Assembly (NCBI GenBank): GCA_963840055.1
Contig: CAWIXM010000051.1
Location: forward strand, 43,318-107,317
Reading direction: 5' to 3'
DNA from: Rhodoplanes sp963840055
Lineage (GTDB): Bacteria > Pseudomonadota > Alphaproteobacteria > Rhizobiales > Xanthobacteraceae
Length of the DNA stretch: 64,000 nt
A model generated the notes under the pieces. It ran no database searches, had not been told where the DNA came from, and saw nothing but the letters and a program-made list of their open reading frames with translations. This document shows, in pieces, positions 33,011-43,221 of the stretch. The translations under genes were made by a program, and so were the position numbers. Each line of letters begins with the position of its first letter. Position 1 is the first letter of the stretch.

Positions 33011-35831
33011 CTACTGGCCGAGCCGTTCGAGCAGGGCCGGGACGTGCACTTGATCGGCCTTGTAGTTGCCGGTCAGCGCATACATCACGATGTTGACGCC
33101 GGCGCGGAAGGCGAATTCGCGCTGGCGCGGCTCGTTGGGCACGAGCGGCAGCAGCGCCAGGCCATCGGGCCGCGTCGCCCAGGCGCCGGCGAAATCGTTC
33201 GCGGTGATGATGATCGAGGACACCCCGTCGCCGGCGCGGGCAGGACGTTGCTCGATCGCTTCGTTGGTCTCGGCCGGCAATGCTTCGACCCACAGCCGGC
33301 CATTGGTGAAGCGGCCTGGAAAATCGCGCAGCAGGAAAAACGTCTTGGTCAGCACGTGCTCGGCGGGCGCCGGCTCGAGTTCCGGTATGTCGAGCGAAGA
33401 TAGGATCGCGCGCAGCGCCACCATCCCAGGAGTTCTTGGTCTCGCCGCCGAGGCCGGGCGGCGCCTCCACTGCGTCGCGCGTGTCGAACAAGATGGTGCC
33501 GCCCTGCTTCATGTAGGTGTCGATGCGCGCGAGCGTCTCCGGCGACGGCTTCGGCGCATCCGGCGCGATCGGCCAGTAAATGAGCGGGAAGAAAGCAAGC
33601 TCGTCGTGCGAAATGTCGAGCCCGATCGGCTCGCCCGCCTCGAGCGCGGTGCGCTGGGCGAGAAACACCGTGAGGCTCTGCAGCCCTGATTTGCTGATCG
33701 CGTCGACCTCGGCATTGCCGGTGATGACATAAGCGAGATGCGTGCTTTCGGTTGCCCTCACGGCGAAATCGTCGGCCGCGGAGTCGGCATGCCCCAGTCG
33801 TGGCGGCGCAAGCGCGAGTACGATCCCGATCACGATCGCGGCGGGCGCACGGCGCCAGCCGAGCCGGCGCTGGATGCCGCCGGCAAGCCAGAACACGATA
33901 AGCGCGTCGATCAGGCAGAGTGCGAGCGCCGCAAGGAAAATCGGACCGCGCAAATCCTGCGGCTCGGCGATGCGGTAGGGCTCGATGCGCGCGTTGAGCG
34001 GGGCGAAGTCGAGCGGGCGCAGCCGGTCGGTCGGAGCCAGCGTATTCACGGCGAGCAAGCCCTCGGGCGGACCATAGAAGCCGGGCGGATTGTCAGCGGT
34101 CGCCCGTCCGGAAAAGCCGGCTGCAATCGGCCGCGCCGTCGGCGGAGGCGGACCGAACACGCCGAAGCCATCGAGAATGCGGCTCGGGGCGACGACGGCT
34201 CGCGCCGCATTCGCGTCTTTCGCGGCGCTCGCTTCTTCGGCCGGTCCGCCCGCGCCAGCGAGACCGACGATGCGCTTGAGCATGTCGACCAACGCTCCCG
34301 ACAGCGGCAGATCCGACCAGCGTGTATCGGCGGTCACATGGAACAGCACGATCATGCCTTTGCCGCGCTTGGCCGCCGTCACCAGCGGCGTGCCGTCGGT
34401 GAGCGTGGCCCAGGTGTGATCGGCAAGCGTCGCATCGGGCTCGGCGAGAACTTGGCGGTTCACCGTGACGTCGTTCGGCACCTCCATGCCCGCGAACGGT
34501 CCGTCGTGCGAGAAGCCGCCGAGCTGCTGCGGTCGTTCCCAGCTCAGGCTCCCACCAAGAATGCGCCCGCCACGGCGCAGCCTCACCGGCACGAGCTCGT
34601 CGTCCGCGGCCGCCAGACGCGGGCCGGCGAAACGCACCAGCATGCCGCCGTCTTCGATCCAGCGGGCGAGCCGATCGCGCGCGGGACCGGCGACGTTGCC
34701 GACATCGGCGAGCACCAGCATGGGCAGATGTTGGTCGATGAACTGGTTCACCGCATCGCCCGGCGATTGCCGTTGCGCCAACCGCACATCGGCAAACGGT
34801 CCGAGCGCGCGCGCGAGATAATAGGTGGAGGCGAGCAATGGCTGCGCGGTTTCCGTGGTCGAGCCCGTCACCACGCCGACTGTCCGCCGCCGCCAGCGCT
34901 TGTCGAGCAATTCGACCGCGCCGGCGGAACGCTCTCCCGCGATTTCGAGGCGCGCGATGTCGTTGCGGATTTCGGTCGGCAGGTCGAACCGCGCCTCGGT
35001 CTCGAGGTCGCCCGGTTTGAAGTCGAACGCCGTTTCGCTGACCGGCAATCCCTTCAGATCGAGCGCGCGGACGATGCCACTGCTATCGGCGTCGCCGGAG
35101 GCTCGCAACACCTTCACGCTGAGGCCTGCGGCTGCATTCTCCGCTGCGGTCAGCGCATGCGCCGGTTTGAGACCGCCGGTGACTACGGTGGCCGGATGCT
35201 GCCCGATCACCCGGGCGAGACCAGCGGCAAAATCCCCGCCGCTGCCGAGATCGACCCCGTCGGCGAACCACACAATTTCCAAGCCAGGGGTCGCCGCGAC
35301 AAAGCGCGCGATTGCGGAAAGAGTATCCGTGCGCTGCACCGCATGCGGCTGTGGCTTGAGCAGGCGGAGCCGCGCCCCGGCTGCGTCCGCCGTTTCCAGC
35401 GAGATCAAACGCGTGGGCTCAGACAGCGGCACCAGCGCGACGCCACGACGATCGGCCCCCGCGCGCGCGACAAGGTCCTGCGCCGCATTGAGCCGCGCGT
35501 CCCAGGTCGAAGCCGCCGCCCACCCATCATCGATCAGAACCATCAGCGGGCCACCGCCTGTGGCGGTCGAAACCGGCGGGTTCCACATCGGGCCGGCGGC
35601 GGCGATGATCACCAGCGCGGCGAGCGTTAGGCGCAGCAGTGTCAGCCACCAGGGGGTGCGCGCCGGCGTTTCTTCCTTTGGCGCGATTTCGAACAAGAGC
35701 CGCGTCGGCGGAAAATCGACGCGGCGCGGCCGCGGCGGGATCAGCCGCAACAGCCACCACAACGCCGGAAGGCTGAGCAGACCGAGAAGAACGAGCGGCT
35801 GAGCAAACGCAAGCGGTAGACCGGGGATCAT
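33011..35831 (-). pseudogene. BatA-like / DUF4159 membrane protein, single-base frameshift near the C-terminus
   Basis: A BatA-type N-terminus (PLVLLGLLSLPALWWLL, PPRPRRVDFPPTRLLFEI) with two membrane segments is followed by a VWA-like part (LMVLIDDGWAA), a middle membrane pair (IFLAALALCLIDALIVFWLA) and a DUF4159 domain (HLAYVITGNAEVDAISK, IYWPIAPDAP, GGTILFDTRDAVE). The conserved frame breaks near 33415-33430, around GGETKNSW. The rest, LRAILSSLDIPELEP to GNYKADQVHVPALLERLGQ, is in the next frame and stops at 33011. From ATG 35831 to that stop is 2821 nt, one base more than a whole number of codons, so a single inserted base explains it. ATG 35831 overlaps the DUF58 stop by ATGA. Confidence 0.8.
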
Positions 35832-36772
35832 GCGGGCCTCACAAGCGCTCCGCGCCGCTTGTTGGCGCCGAACGCGGCATGGCCGGCAGACAGTCGTGCA
35901 TGCAGTTGGAGGAGAAGATCGGTCGAGGGTCGGTCGGTGCGATGGATGATGAAGCTCCATCCGCACCGATCGGTCTGCGCCCTGATCTCACTGCGATGGA
36001 GATCGACGCGCGCCTCGTAGTCGCGCCGCCACCTCTCCGCCCGTCCGGCGGTGATCGCGCCTGCGCCTTCCGGCTCGATGAACTCGATGCGTCCGGAATA
36101 GGGAAAGGTTTCCTCCGCCGGATCGACGATCTGCACGACATGCCCTTGCGCGCCCGCGGCCGAAAGCTGGGCCAGCGTGGCGCGAATGTCGGCCATCGCG
36201 CTCCACAGATCGGACAGGAGGACAAATTCCGAAAGTGGGGCAGGGGAGAATGACGGCGGCAGGCTCGCGCGTTCGCCTGCGTCATGCGCGAGCGCCTGGG
36301 CGATCTTGTCGATGACGTTTCGGCTCGCCGTCGGCGCCATCACGCCGGGCACGCCAACGCGCTCGCCGCCCTGCACCAGCACCTCGGCGAGCGCCAGCGC
36401 AACGACGAGCGCGCGCTCGAGCTTGGTTTCCTGCGCGAGCTTCGACGCGAACTGCATTGACGGCGAACGATCGGCCCAGATCCACACCGTGTGTGCCGCC
36501 TCCCATTCCTGCTCGCGCACATAGAGATGCTCGTCGCGCGCCGAGCGACGCCAATCGACGCTGGCCGCCGATTCGCCCGAGACGAAGCGGCGATATTGCC
36601 AGAAATTCTCTCCGGGCCCCGCACGCCGCCGGCCATGGAGGCCGTGAATGATGGTCGCCGCGACCCGCCGCGCCTCCATGACGAGTCGCGGCATGGTGTC
36701 CGCGAGACCACGCGCCGCCCCCGCGGCTCGGCCGAGCGCGGCGGATTCCTGCTGTAGAGCGGGCGTCGGCAT
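35828..36772 (-). CDS. DUF58-domain protein (MoxR-associated)
   Basis: This 314-residue protein has the DUF58 signature GRRRAGPGENFWQYRRFVSG and SVDWRRSARDEHLYVREQE, followed by a VWA-like fold (TVWIWADRSPSMQF, then EFVLLSDLWSAM, HVVQIVDPAEETFP) whose DxSxS metal motif is present as DRSPS. DUF58 proteins are encoded next to MoxR ATPases and are thought to be their substrates or adaptors. It starts 5 bp after the moxR stop and ends overlapping the BatA/DUF4159 gene, so co-translation is likely. Cytoplasmic, no membrane segment. Confidence 0.88.
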   Translation of the reverse strand: MPTPALQQESAALGRAAGAARGLADTMPRLVMEARRVAATIIHGLHGRRRAGPGENFWQYRRFVSGESAASVDWRRSARDEHLYVREQEWEAAHTVWIWADRSPSMQFASKLAQETKLERALVVALALAEVLVQGGERVGVPGVMAPTASRNVIDKIAQALAHDAGERASLPPSFSPAPLSEFVLLSDLWSAMADIRATLAQLSAAGAQGHVVQIVDPAEETFPYSGRIEFIEPEGAGAITAGRAERWRRDYEARVDLHRSEIRAQTDRCGWSFIIHRTDRPSTDLLLQLHARLSAGHAAFGANKRRGALVRPA

Positions 36773-36777
36773 GCGTG

Positions 36778-37785
36778 CTATCCGACCCGCGCCTTGAGCC
36801 GCTTGACGACGCCGGGAACGGTTTCACCATCGGCGCGCGCGGCAAAAGTGAGCGCCATGCGGTGTTTGAGCACAGGCTCGGCAAGCGCAAGCACGTCGTC
36901 GATCGACGGCACGTAGCGTCCATCGAGCAGCGCGCGGGCGCGCACCGCAAGCATCAGCGCCTGGCTCGCCCGCGGGCTTGGGCCCCAGGCGATCAGGCGG
37001 CCCTCGGCGGCCTCGGAGTCGGGCCGCGCCGAGCGCACGAGGGCGAGGATCGCTTCGATCACGAACTCGCCGACCGGCAGCCGGCGCACCAGCCGTTGCG
37101 CGGACATCAGGTCGTCGGCGGTCATGGCGGGCTTCGGCTTGGTTTCCTCCGCTCCGGTCGTGTCGAACAGAATCCGCCGTTCCGCGTCCATGTCGGGATA
37201 ATCGACGTCAATCTCCATCAGGAAGCGGTCAAGCTGGGCTTCCGGCAGCGGATAGGTGCCTTCCTGTTCCAGCGGATTTTGGGTCGCCAGCACGTGGAAC
37301 GGCTTGGGCAGATCGTGGCGAGCGCCGGCGACGGTGACGTGCTGCTCTTGCATCGCTTGGAGGAGCGCCGACTGGGTGCGCGGGCTCGCCCGGTTGATCT
37401 CGTCTGCCATCAGAAGTTGGGCGAAGACCGGCCCGGGAATGAACCGGAAGCTGCGTTTGCCGCCGGGGCTTTCCTCCAGCACTTCGCTGCCGAGAATGTC
37501 GGACGGCATCAGGTCGGGGGTGAACTGGATGCGCTTGGCGTCTAGCCCGAGCACGACCCCCATGGTGTCGACCAGCTTGGTCTTGGCAAGCCCGGGAACG
37601 CCGACCAAGAGCGCATGGCCGCCCGAAAGCACGGTGATGAGCGCGTGTTCGATCACTCGATCTTGACCGAAGATGACGGCGCTCACCGCAGCCTTTGCGC
37701 TGCGCACGTGCACGGCGGTGGTCTCCGCGGCGCGCACGATCATATCGTGCAACTGCTCCAAGTTGTCGCCGCTCGCCGCGCCCAT
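36778..37785 (-). CDS. MoxR-family AAA+ ATPase
   Basis: This 335-residue AAA+ ATPase has Walker A in GGHALLVGVPGLAKTKL (GVPGLAKT), Walker B in LLMADEINRASP, sensor 1 in HVLATQNPLEQEGTYPLPE, and a C-terminal lid with SPRASQALMLAVRA. MoxR ATPases work as chaperones that help metal-cofactor insertion or assembly of VWA-domain complexes; the target here is presumably among the three following gene products. It is the first gene of the leftward operon, with ATG 37785. Confidence 0.92.
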   Translation of the reverse strand: MGAASGDNLEQLHDMIVRAAETTAVHVRSAKAAVSAVIFGQDRVIEHALITVLSGGHALLVGVPGLAKTKLVDTMGVVLGLDAKRIQFTPDLMPSDILGSEVLEESPGGKRSFRFIPGPVFAQLLMADEINRASPRTQSALLQAMQEQHVTVAGARHDLPKPFHVLATQNPLEQEGTYPLPEAQLDRFLMEIDVDYPDMDAERRILFDTTGAEETKPKPAMTADDLMSAQRLVRRLPVGEFVIEAILALVRSARPDSEAAEGRLIAWGPSPRASQALMLAVRARALLDGRYVPSIDDVLALAEPVLKHRMALTFAARADGETVPGVVKRLKARVG

Positions 37786-37911
37786 CAGGCTTCTCCTTGT
37801 CGCTTTGGCGCCGTCATGTCATGACGGTCAGCCGTCGAGCCCATGCATCAACCGCGCCAACAACGGGCGGGTTCCGGGTCCCGCGACAGCCATTCCACAG
37901 TAGGTCGAACC

Positions 37912-38526
37912 ATGGCGAAGGAAGGGCAAATCGGGGTTGGCGGGCTCGATTCGATCACGAGCGCCGCGCAAAGCTTCGCGAGCAGAGGCCCAGCGCCGGT
38001 CCATCTGTGGAATCCGCCCTATTGCGGCGAGATCGACATGCGCATCGCCGCCGACGGCACCTGGTTCTACCAGAAGACCCCGATCGGCCGGCCGGCGCTG
38101 GTCAAGCTCTTCGCCTCCGTGCTCAAGCGCGAGGGGGACCGCTATTTCCTTGTCACGCCGGTTGAAAAATGCGGCCTCGTGGTTGAGGACGCCCCCTTTC
38201 TCGCAGTTGAGATGCGTCGGGAGGACGCCGCGCCGCCGCTGCCGGGCCGCAGCCCGACGCTACATTTCCGCACCAATGTCGACGACTGGGTCGTATGCGG
38301 AAGCGAGCATCCGTTGCGCTTTGAATCCGAGCCTGGAACCGGCGGGCTTAAGCCCTATCTGCGTGTTCGGGACGGGCTTTGGGCCAAAGTGACGCGGGCG
38401 CTGTTTTATGATCTCGTCGACATCGGCGAGGAACGCATGGTCGAGGGTCGGCGGATGTTCGGCGTTGCCTCGGGGGACGCGTTCTTCGCGATGGCGCCGG
38501 CCGAGAGTTTGAGGGAATACGGCTGA
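37912..38526 (+). CDS. DUF1285-family protein
   Basis: This 204-residue protein has two similar beta-barrel-like halves, the DUF1285 layout: WNPPYCGEIDMRIAADGTWF YQ-type first half, then YFLVTPVEKCGLVVEDAPFLAVEM, and a second half with LRFESEPGTGGLKPYLRVRDGLWA. Members have been crystallised, but the function is unknown. The block GEIDMRIAADGTW is the best conserved. ATG 37912 was selected as the family start; the frame is open to 37843. Its stop overlaps the next start by TGATG, so it is translationally coupled to the CoA pyrophosphatase. Confidence 0.8.
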   Translation: MAKEGQIGVGGLDSITSAAQSFASRGPAPVHLWNPPYCGEIDMRIAADGTWFYQKTPIGRPALVKLFASVLKREGDRYFLVTPVEKCGLVVEDAPFLAVEMRREDAAPPLPGRSPTLHFRTNVDDWVVCGSEHPLRFESEPGTGGLKPYLRVRDGLWAKVTRALFYDLVDIGEERMVEGRRMFGVASGDAFFAMAPAESLREYG

Positions 38527-39194
38527 TGACGGCTTTCGAGGCGGCGGAGGAGCTGGTGGGCTCCGGGCACGACTTTTTTGCGCGCGCTCTGGTCCGCTTG
38601 ACGCTGCAGGTTCCACCGGCGCTCAACGATCCGACCCAGACGGCGGTGCGCGGGGACCTCGACCTCGACCCGCTGCTGTGGGAGCAGATGGACGTGCAGC
38701 CGTTACGGCCGGCGGCGGTGCTCATCCCGGTGGTCGACCGACCCGAGCCTGGCGTCATCTTTACCCAACGCACGCCGCATCTGCCGAACCATGCCGGCCA
38801 GATCGCGTTTCCGGGCGGCAGCATCGACCCCGGCGACGACAGTCCGGCCGCCGCGGCGCTGCGCGAAGCGCAAGAGGAAATCGGACTCGACCCGCGGCTG
38901 GTCGAGCCGATCGGCTATCTCGATCTCTATCTCACCTTCAGCGGCTACCGCATCTTGCCGCTGGTCGGGCGCGTGAGCGCCAACTACGCATTGACGCTGA
39001 ATGCGCACGAAGTCGAGGACGCGTTCGAGGTTCCGCTCGCCTTCCTGATGGACGCGCAGAACCACGCGCTGCACAGCCGCGAATGGAAGGGACTCATGCG
39101 ACGATTCTATGCGATGCCCTATGGGGATCGCTATATTTGGGGAGTGACCGCCGGCATTCTGCGGAATCTGTATGAATGGGTCTACGAGGCGTGA
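38526..39194 (+). CDS. CoA pyrophosphatase (NUDIX, UPF0035/NudL type)
   Basis: This 222-residue NUDIX hydrolase cleaves CoA to 4'-phosphopantetheine and 3',5'-ADP. The CoA-specific motif is visible just before the Nudix box (TQRTPHLPNHAGQIAFPGGS), then the box itself (GSIDPGDDSPAAAALREAQEEIGL; the usual Glu at the seventh box position is Asp). It is translationally coupled to DUF1285 (TGATG). The pair is followed by a ~100-bp gap and then DUF6111 and the CCA enzyme, a gene order seen in rhizobia. Confidence 0.9.
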   Translation: MTAFEAAEELVGSGHDFFARALVRLTLQVPPALNDPTQTAVRGDLDLDPLLWEQMDVQPLRPAAVLIPVVDRPEPGVIFTQRTPHLPNHAGQIAFPGGSIDPGDDSPAAAALREAQEEIGLDPRLVEPIGYLDLYLTFSGYRILPLVGRVSANYALTLNAHEVEDAFEVPLAFLMDAQNHALHSREWKGLMRRFYAMPYGDRYIWGVTAGILRNLYEWVYEA

Positions 39195-39294
39195 GACACT
39201 AGTGGCGTAAAACGCCGGTTCGCGTGCTCGGTTTTGAGCACGCGAGTGTCGGTCCGGAATACAAGTATCGGCAAGCGCCACCTATTTAAAAGAC

Positions 39295-39558
39295 ATGGTC
39301 CGGCCATTCCTAATCGAGGTATCGCTGTTCCTTGCGCCCTTCGTCGCCTACGCAATCTTCGTCTGGGCGACCCGCGCAGGCGTACTTGATCCGAAGGCGT
39401 GGAGCCTGCCGGTGTTGGGCTGGCTCGTCGTTGTCGCGTTGGCTTTGATGATCGTGAGCTTTGTCCTGATGGCGCAGTTTGGCGGCGCGCCGCCGTATTC
39501 GAAATACGTTCCCGCCCATATGGAGAACGGCCGACTGGTGCCTGGAACGACGCAATGA
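39295..39558 (+). CDS. DUF6111-family small membrane protein
   Basis: This 87-residue protein has two membrane segments (IEVSLFLAPFVAYAIFVWAT and VLGWLVVVALALMIVSFVLM) and then a short conserved periplasmic or cytoplasmic tail, PYSKYVPAHMENGRLVPGT. That tail, in particular YVPAHMENG, is the typical end of DUF6111 proteins, which are usually found before the CCA tRNA nucleotidyltransferase gene as here. Function is unknown. It overlaps the next gene by ATGA, so the two are translationally coupled. Confidence 0.8.
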   Translation: MVRPFLIEVSLFLAPFVAYAIFVWATRAGVLDPKAWSLPVLGWLVVVALALMIVSFVLMAQFGGAPPYSKYVPAHMENGRLVPGTTQ

Positions 39559-40820
39559 CGCAGGCCAAGGCGACGCAGCTCCACCATGTCCGCTGGCTCA
39601 CCGCGCAGCCGCTCGCCGAAGTGTTCGCCGCACTGAACGGGGACGGCGAGGAGGCGCGCATTGTCGGGGGCGCGGTGCGCAACGCCCTGCTCGGCGAGCC
39701 GCGTGGCGACATTGATCTCGCCACGACCGCGACGCCGGAGGAAGTGGCCCGCCGGGCGCACGCCGCCGGCTTCAAGGCGGTGCCGACCGGGGTCGACCAC
39801 GGCACGGTCACGATCGTCGCCCATGGGCATCCGTTTGAGGTGACGACGCTGCGCGAGGATGTGGAAACCTTCGGCCGCAAGGCGAAGGTCGCGTTCGGCC
39901 GCGATTGGAGAGCGGATGCGGAGCGGCGCGATTTCACTATGAACGCGCTGTCGCTCTCGGCGGATGGAACCGTGCACGACTATGTCGGCGGGCTCCCCGA
40001 CCTCAAGGCGAAGCGGGTACGGTTCATCGGCGATCCGGCTAAGCGCATTGCCGAGGATTATCTGCGCATCCTGCGCTTCTTCCGCTTTCACGCGTTGTAT
40101 GGCGACGGCGATTCCGACCGCGAGGGGCTGCATGCCTGCATCGCCGGGCGCGAGGGCTTGCGCGGGCTGTCGCGCGAACGCGTGCGCATGGAGCTGTTCA
40201 AGCTGCTCGTCGCGCCGCTTGCGGCGCCGACGCTGACGAACATGTCGGACGCGGGCCTGCTGCAGCTCGTGCTTGGCGGGGTCGCGCAGCTCGCAAGCAT
40301 GGACAACATGGTGCGGATCGAGGCGGCGATCGGCGCCGAACCGGATGCCGCGCGGCGGCTCGGCGCGCTTGCCGTGCTGATCGAGGAGGACGCCTCTCGA
40401 CTGAGCGAACGGCTGCGGCTTTCCAATGTCGAGCATCGCCGCCTGTACGCTATGGCCGAGGGCTGGCGGCATCTTTCGCCGGCGATCAGCGAGCAGGATC
40501 GGCGCGCCCTTTTGTACCGGCTCGACGCGGAATCATTCACCGACCGGGTCCTGCTCGCCTGGGCGCGCTCAGGAGCAAGCGTCGACGATGCGGGCTGGCA
40601 GGCGCTTGTGAACCTGCCGAGGCGCTGGCCGATTCCAGTCTTCCCGCTGCGCGCCGCCGAATTCATAGCACGCGGCGTAGCCAAGGGACCGGCGCTCGGT
40701 GCAGCCATGAAGGCCGCTGAGGAAGCTTGGATTACAGCCGGCTTTCCCGATACGCGTGCCGAGATCGAGGCGATCGCCAGCAGGATCGCCGAACCGCATC
40801 GCTCAAGACCGCCGTCCTGA
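39555..40820 (+). CDS. cca: CCA tRNA nucleotidyltransferase
   Basis: This 421-residue class II CCA-adding enzyme restores the 3' CCA of tRNA. The head motif is RIVGGAVRNALLGEPRGDID with the two catalytic Asp, followed by LATTATPEEVARRA, GVDHGTVTIVAHG, RRDFTMNALSLS and the neck block RVRFIGDPAKRIAEDYLRIL (template Arg/Asp pair, EDYLRILRFFRF). The C-terminal half is more variable. ATG 39555 overlaps the DUF6111 stop by ATGA. The identity is clear; whether it acts alone or as an A-adding or CC-adding form is not visible. Confidence 0.93.
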   Translation: MTQAKATQLHHVRWLTAQPLAEVFAALNGDGEEARIVGGAVRNALLGEPRGDIDLATTATPEEVARRAHAAGFKAVPTGVDHGTVTIVAHGHPFEVTTLREDVETFGRKAKVAFGRDWRADAERRDFTMNALSLSADGTVHDYVGGLPDLKAKRVRFIGDPAKRIAEDYLRILRFFRFHALYGDGDSDREGLHACIAGREGLRGLSRERVRMELFKLLVAPLAAPTLTNMSDAGLLQLVLGGVAQLASMDNMVRIEAAIGAEPDAARRLGALAVLIEEDASRLSERLRLSNVEHRRLYAMAEGWRHLSPAISEQDRRALLYRLDAESFTDRVLLAWARSGASVDDAGWQALVNLPRRWPIPVFPLRAAEFIARGVAKGPALGAAMKAAEEAWITAGFPDTRAEIEAIASRIAEPHRSRPPS

Positions 40821-41038
40821 CGATCGGGGAGGGCAGGACCTCTCTGCGGGCTGACAATCCCTCTTGTACTGCTTCCAACGCGATATGGCTTTTGGCGAGT
40901 AAGCGATGCCATCGAACCAAAGCCAAAGCGCGATAGGTCGCGATCCTCAGGGCTGGACCAAGGAGCCGCCTGAACCATATTGCCATTTCACTATTCTTTT
41001 CGCTGACGCGACCGAGTGAATGCGCCGCCGGGGGGAAA

Positions 41039-42159
41039 ATGTCGCTCTATCGAATTGGCATTGAAGAAGAGTATTTCGTTACCGATCTCGGCACGCGGAA
41101 CGTCCGGCGGTCGATGTCCAAGCAGTTCTTTCGCGAATGCAAGGAGCGGCTGGGCGATGCGGTGACCAGCGAAATGCTGCAGTCGCAAATCGAAGCGTTG
41201 ACTCCGCCGTGCAAGAAGTCTCGCGGAGGCGCGAGAATCCCTGTCCCGCTCGCGAACCATGATCGCGTCCGTGGCGGAGCGGCATGGCCTTGGAATCGTA
41301 TCCGCGGGAACGCATCCGCTCGCCATCTGGCCCCGACAAAAAGCCACCTCGACGCCGCGTTACGACGCCGTGATGGCGGACCTGCAGATGCTTGGGCGTC
41401 GCAACATGCTGTGCGGGTTGCATGTCCACGTCGAGATTCTCTGATCCCGACCGGCGGGTCGAAATCCTGTATCGCGCCATACCGTTCTTGCCGGTCTTGC
41501 TCGCTCTGAGCGCCTCGTCTCCATTCTGGCGGGGACAACCCACGGGGCTGCTGGGCTATCGCCTCGCCGCCTATGACGAATTACCGCGGACCGGCTTGCC
41601 TGAACTTTTCCGTACATCGGACGAGTATCAGAGCTACGTCGACACATTGGCGGATGCTGGAGTGATTCCGGACGCGAGTTATATCTGGTGGGCGATCAGG
41701 CCCTCCCTGCGGTATCCGACGATCGAACTGCGAATCGCCGACGCCTGCACGCGTCTCGACGATGCGCTGTGCATCGCCGCGATCTTCCGCTGTCTCATCC
41801 GGCATCTCTCCGCGCATCCGGGGCTCAACGCCGATTTCGATCCCATTGCGCGGGCGATCACCGAGGAAAACAAGTGGCGCGCCCAGCGCCATGGCGTGAA
41901 CGTGACCCTTGTCGATCCGCGGTCGCGGGAGGCAAAGCCGCTCACGGCCATTGTCGATGAGCTGCTCGGACTGCTCGAGCCGGACGCAACCGCGCTCGAC
42001 TGCGTCTCGGAAGTCCGCCATGCCGCAAACATCCTCAAGCGCGGTTCGAGCGCCGATGAGCAGCTACGCGTCTTCGCACTGGCGCGTATGAATGGCCGAA
42101 GTCGCCTGCAATCCTTGAAGGCCGTCGTCGATTGGCTGCTTCACGAGACGATCCGGTGA
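41039..42159 (+). pseudogene. Carboxylate-amine ligase YbdK (GCS2 family), multiply frameshifted
   Basis: Three reading frames are needed: MSLYRIGIEEEYFVTDLG to SQIEALTP (frame 1), then SRSRTMIASVAERHGLGIVS to LCGLHVHVEI (frame 2), then DPDRRVEILYRAIPFLPVLL to WLLHETIR (frame 3). Together they match the YbdK/GCS2-type ligase family (RIGIEEEY, HVHVE, PSLRYPTIELRIADAC, AITEENKWRAQRHG), which makes gamma-glutamyl-like amide bonds weakly. Frame breaks lie near 41205-41230 and 41440. Because there is more than one shift, decay is more likely than a single sequencing error. The start is supported by a purine-rich GGGGGGAAA before ATG 41039. Confidence 0.8.
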
Positions 42160-42294
42160 TTGTCCGCGTGCGTTAGGCGATCGTTGCTTCGATGACGGCA
42201 ATCGTCGGCTGCAGCAACTGAGGGGATGCGCATGCGCGGTATTTCGGCCGCTTAGGTACGGCGCGTATCAGTGCAGGCCCAGGCACCAAGAAGC

Positions 42295-43221
42295 TCATGG
42301 CCATTTCACCAGCGGCGGCAGAGAGGAGAGGATCGACTCGACATTGCCGCCGGTCTTCAGACCGAACACGGTGCCGCGGTCGTACAGGAGGTTGAACTCG
42401 ACGTAGCGGCCGCGGCGCACGAGCTGCTCGTCGCGTTCCGCCGCGCTCCAGGGCGTCGCAAAATTGCGCCGCACCAGGTCCGGATAGATGCCTAGGAACG
42501 CGCGCCCGACGTCTTGGACAAAAGCAAAATCCGCGTCCCAATCTCCGGAATCATGCCAGTCAAAAAAAATGCCGCCGATGCCGCGCGGCTCGCGGCGATG
42601 CTTCAGATAGAAATACTCGTCGCACCAGGCCTTGTACTTCTCGTAGGGCGCAATGCGTGCATGCGCTTCGCAGGCGGCCCGCATCGCGGCATGAAAGGCC
42701 TGTGCGTCTGGATCTTCCTGCGAGCGGCGGACGTCGAGCACTGGCGTGAGGTCGGCCCCGCCGCCGAACCACGCCTTGCTGGTTATGACAAAGCGCGTGT
42801 TCATATGGACCGCCGGCACATGCGGGCTCCAGAGATGCGCGATCAGCGAGATGCCGGAGGCCCAGAAGCGCGGATCGTGTTCGGCGCCGGGAATGTCTTT
42901 ACGGAATTCGGGCGCGAACTCGCCGAACACGGTCGAGACATGCACGCCGACTTTTTCGAACAGCCGGCCCTTCATCGTCGCCATCACGCCGCCGCCGCCG
43001 GGCGCGCCGGTATGGTCGGTGCGGCTCCATGGCATACGGACGAAGCGGCCGGGCGCGTCGGCATAGAGCGCTAAAGGCGCTTCGTCCTCCAGCGTCTCGA
43101 ACGCCGCGCAAATGTCGTCGCGCAGCGCCTCGAACCATGCGCGCCCCCGCTCCTTGCGGGCGCCCAAGACCCGATCAGTGGCCGCCGGCAAGGGGCTGCT
43201 CCGTTCAGAATCGCGGTTCAT
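42295..43221 (-). CDS. hemF: Oxygen-dependent coproporphyrinogen III oxidase HemF
   Basis: This 308-residue enzyme carries out aerobic oxidative decarboxylation of coproporphyrinogen III to protoporphyrinogen IX in haem synthesis. The family signature is VHMNTRFVITSKAWFGGGADLTPV, preceded by VGVHVSTVFGEFAPEF and followed by YEKYKAWCDEYFYLKHR, GIGGIFFDW and GRYVEFNLLYDRGTVFGL. ATG 43221 overlaps the antitoxin stop by ATGA, so hemF sits behind a toxin-antitoxin pair in one apparent transcript. That is unusual for a housekeeping haem gene. Confidence 0.93.
   Translation of the reverse strand: MNRDSERSSPLPAATDRVLGARKERGRAWFEALRDDICAAFETLEDEAPLALYADAPGRFVRMPWSRTDHTGAPGGGGVMATMKGRLFEKVGVHVSTVFGEFAPEFRKDIPGAEHDPRFWASGISLIAHLWSPHVPAVHMNTRFVITSKAWFGGGADLTPVLDVRRSQEDPDAQAFHAAMRAACEAHARIAPYEKYKAWCDEYFYLKHRREPRGIGGIFFDWHDSGDWDADFAFVQDVGRAFLGIYPDLVRRNFATPWSAAERDEQLVRRGRYVEFNLLYDRGTVFGLKTGGNVESILSSLPPLVKWP

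Noticed and set aside
31484..33403. Long plus-strand open frame opposite the VWA-like gene
   Set aside because: Arg/His-rich low-complexity translation typical of a high-GC antisense shadow; the minus-strand gene has clear domains.
33738..35630. Long plus-strand open frame opposite the BatA/DUF4159 gene
   Set aside because: Antisense shadow with no family features.
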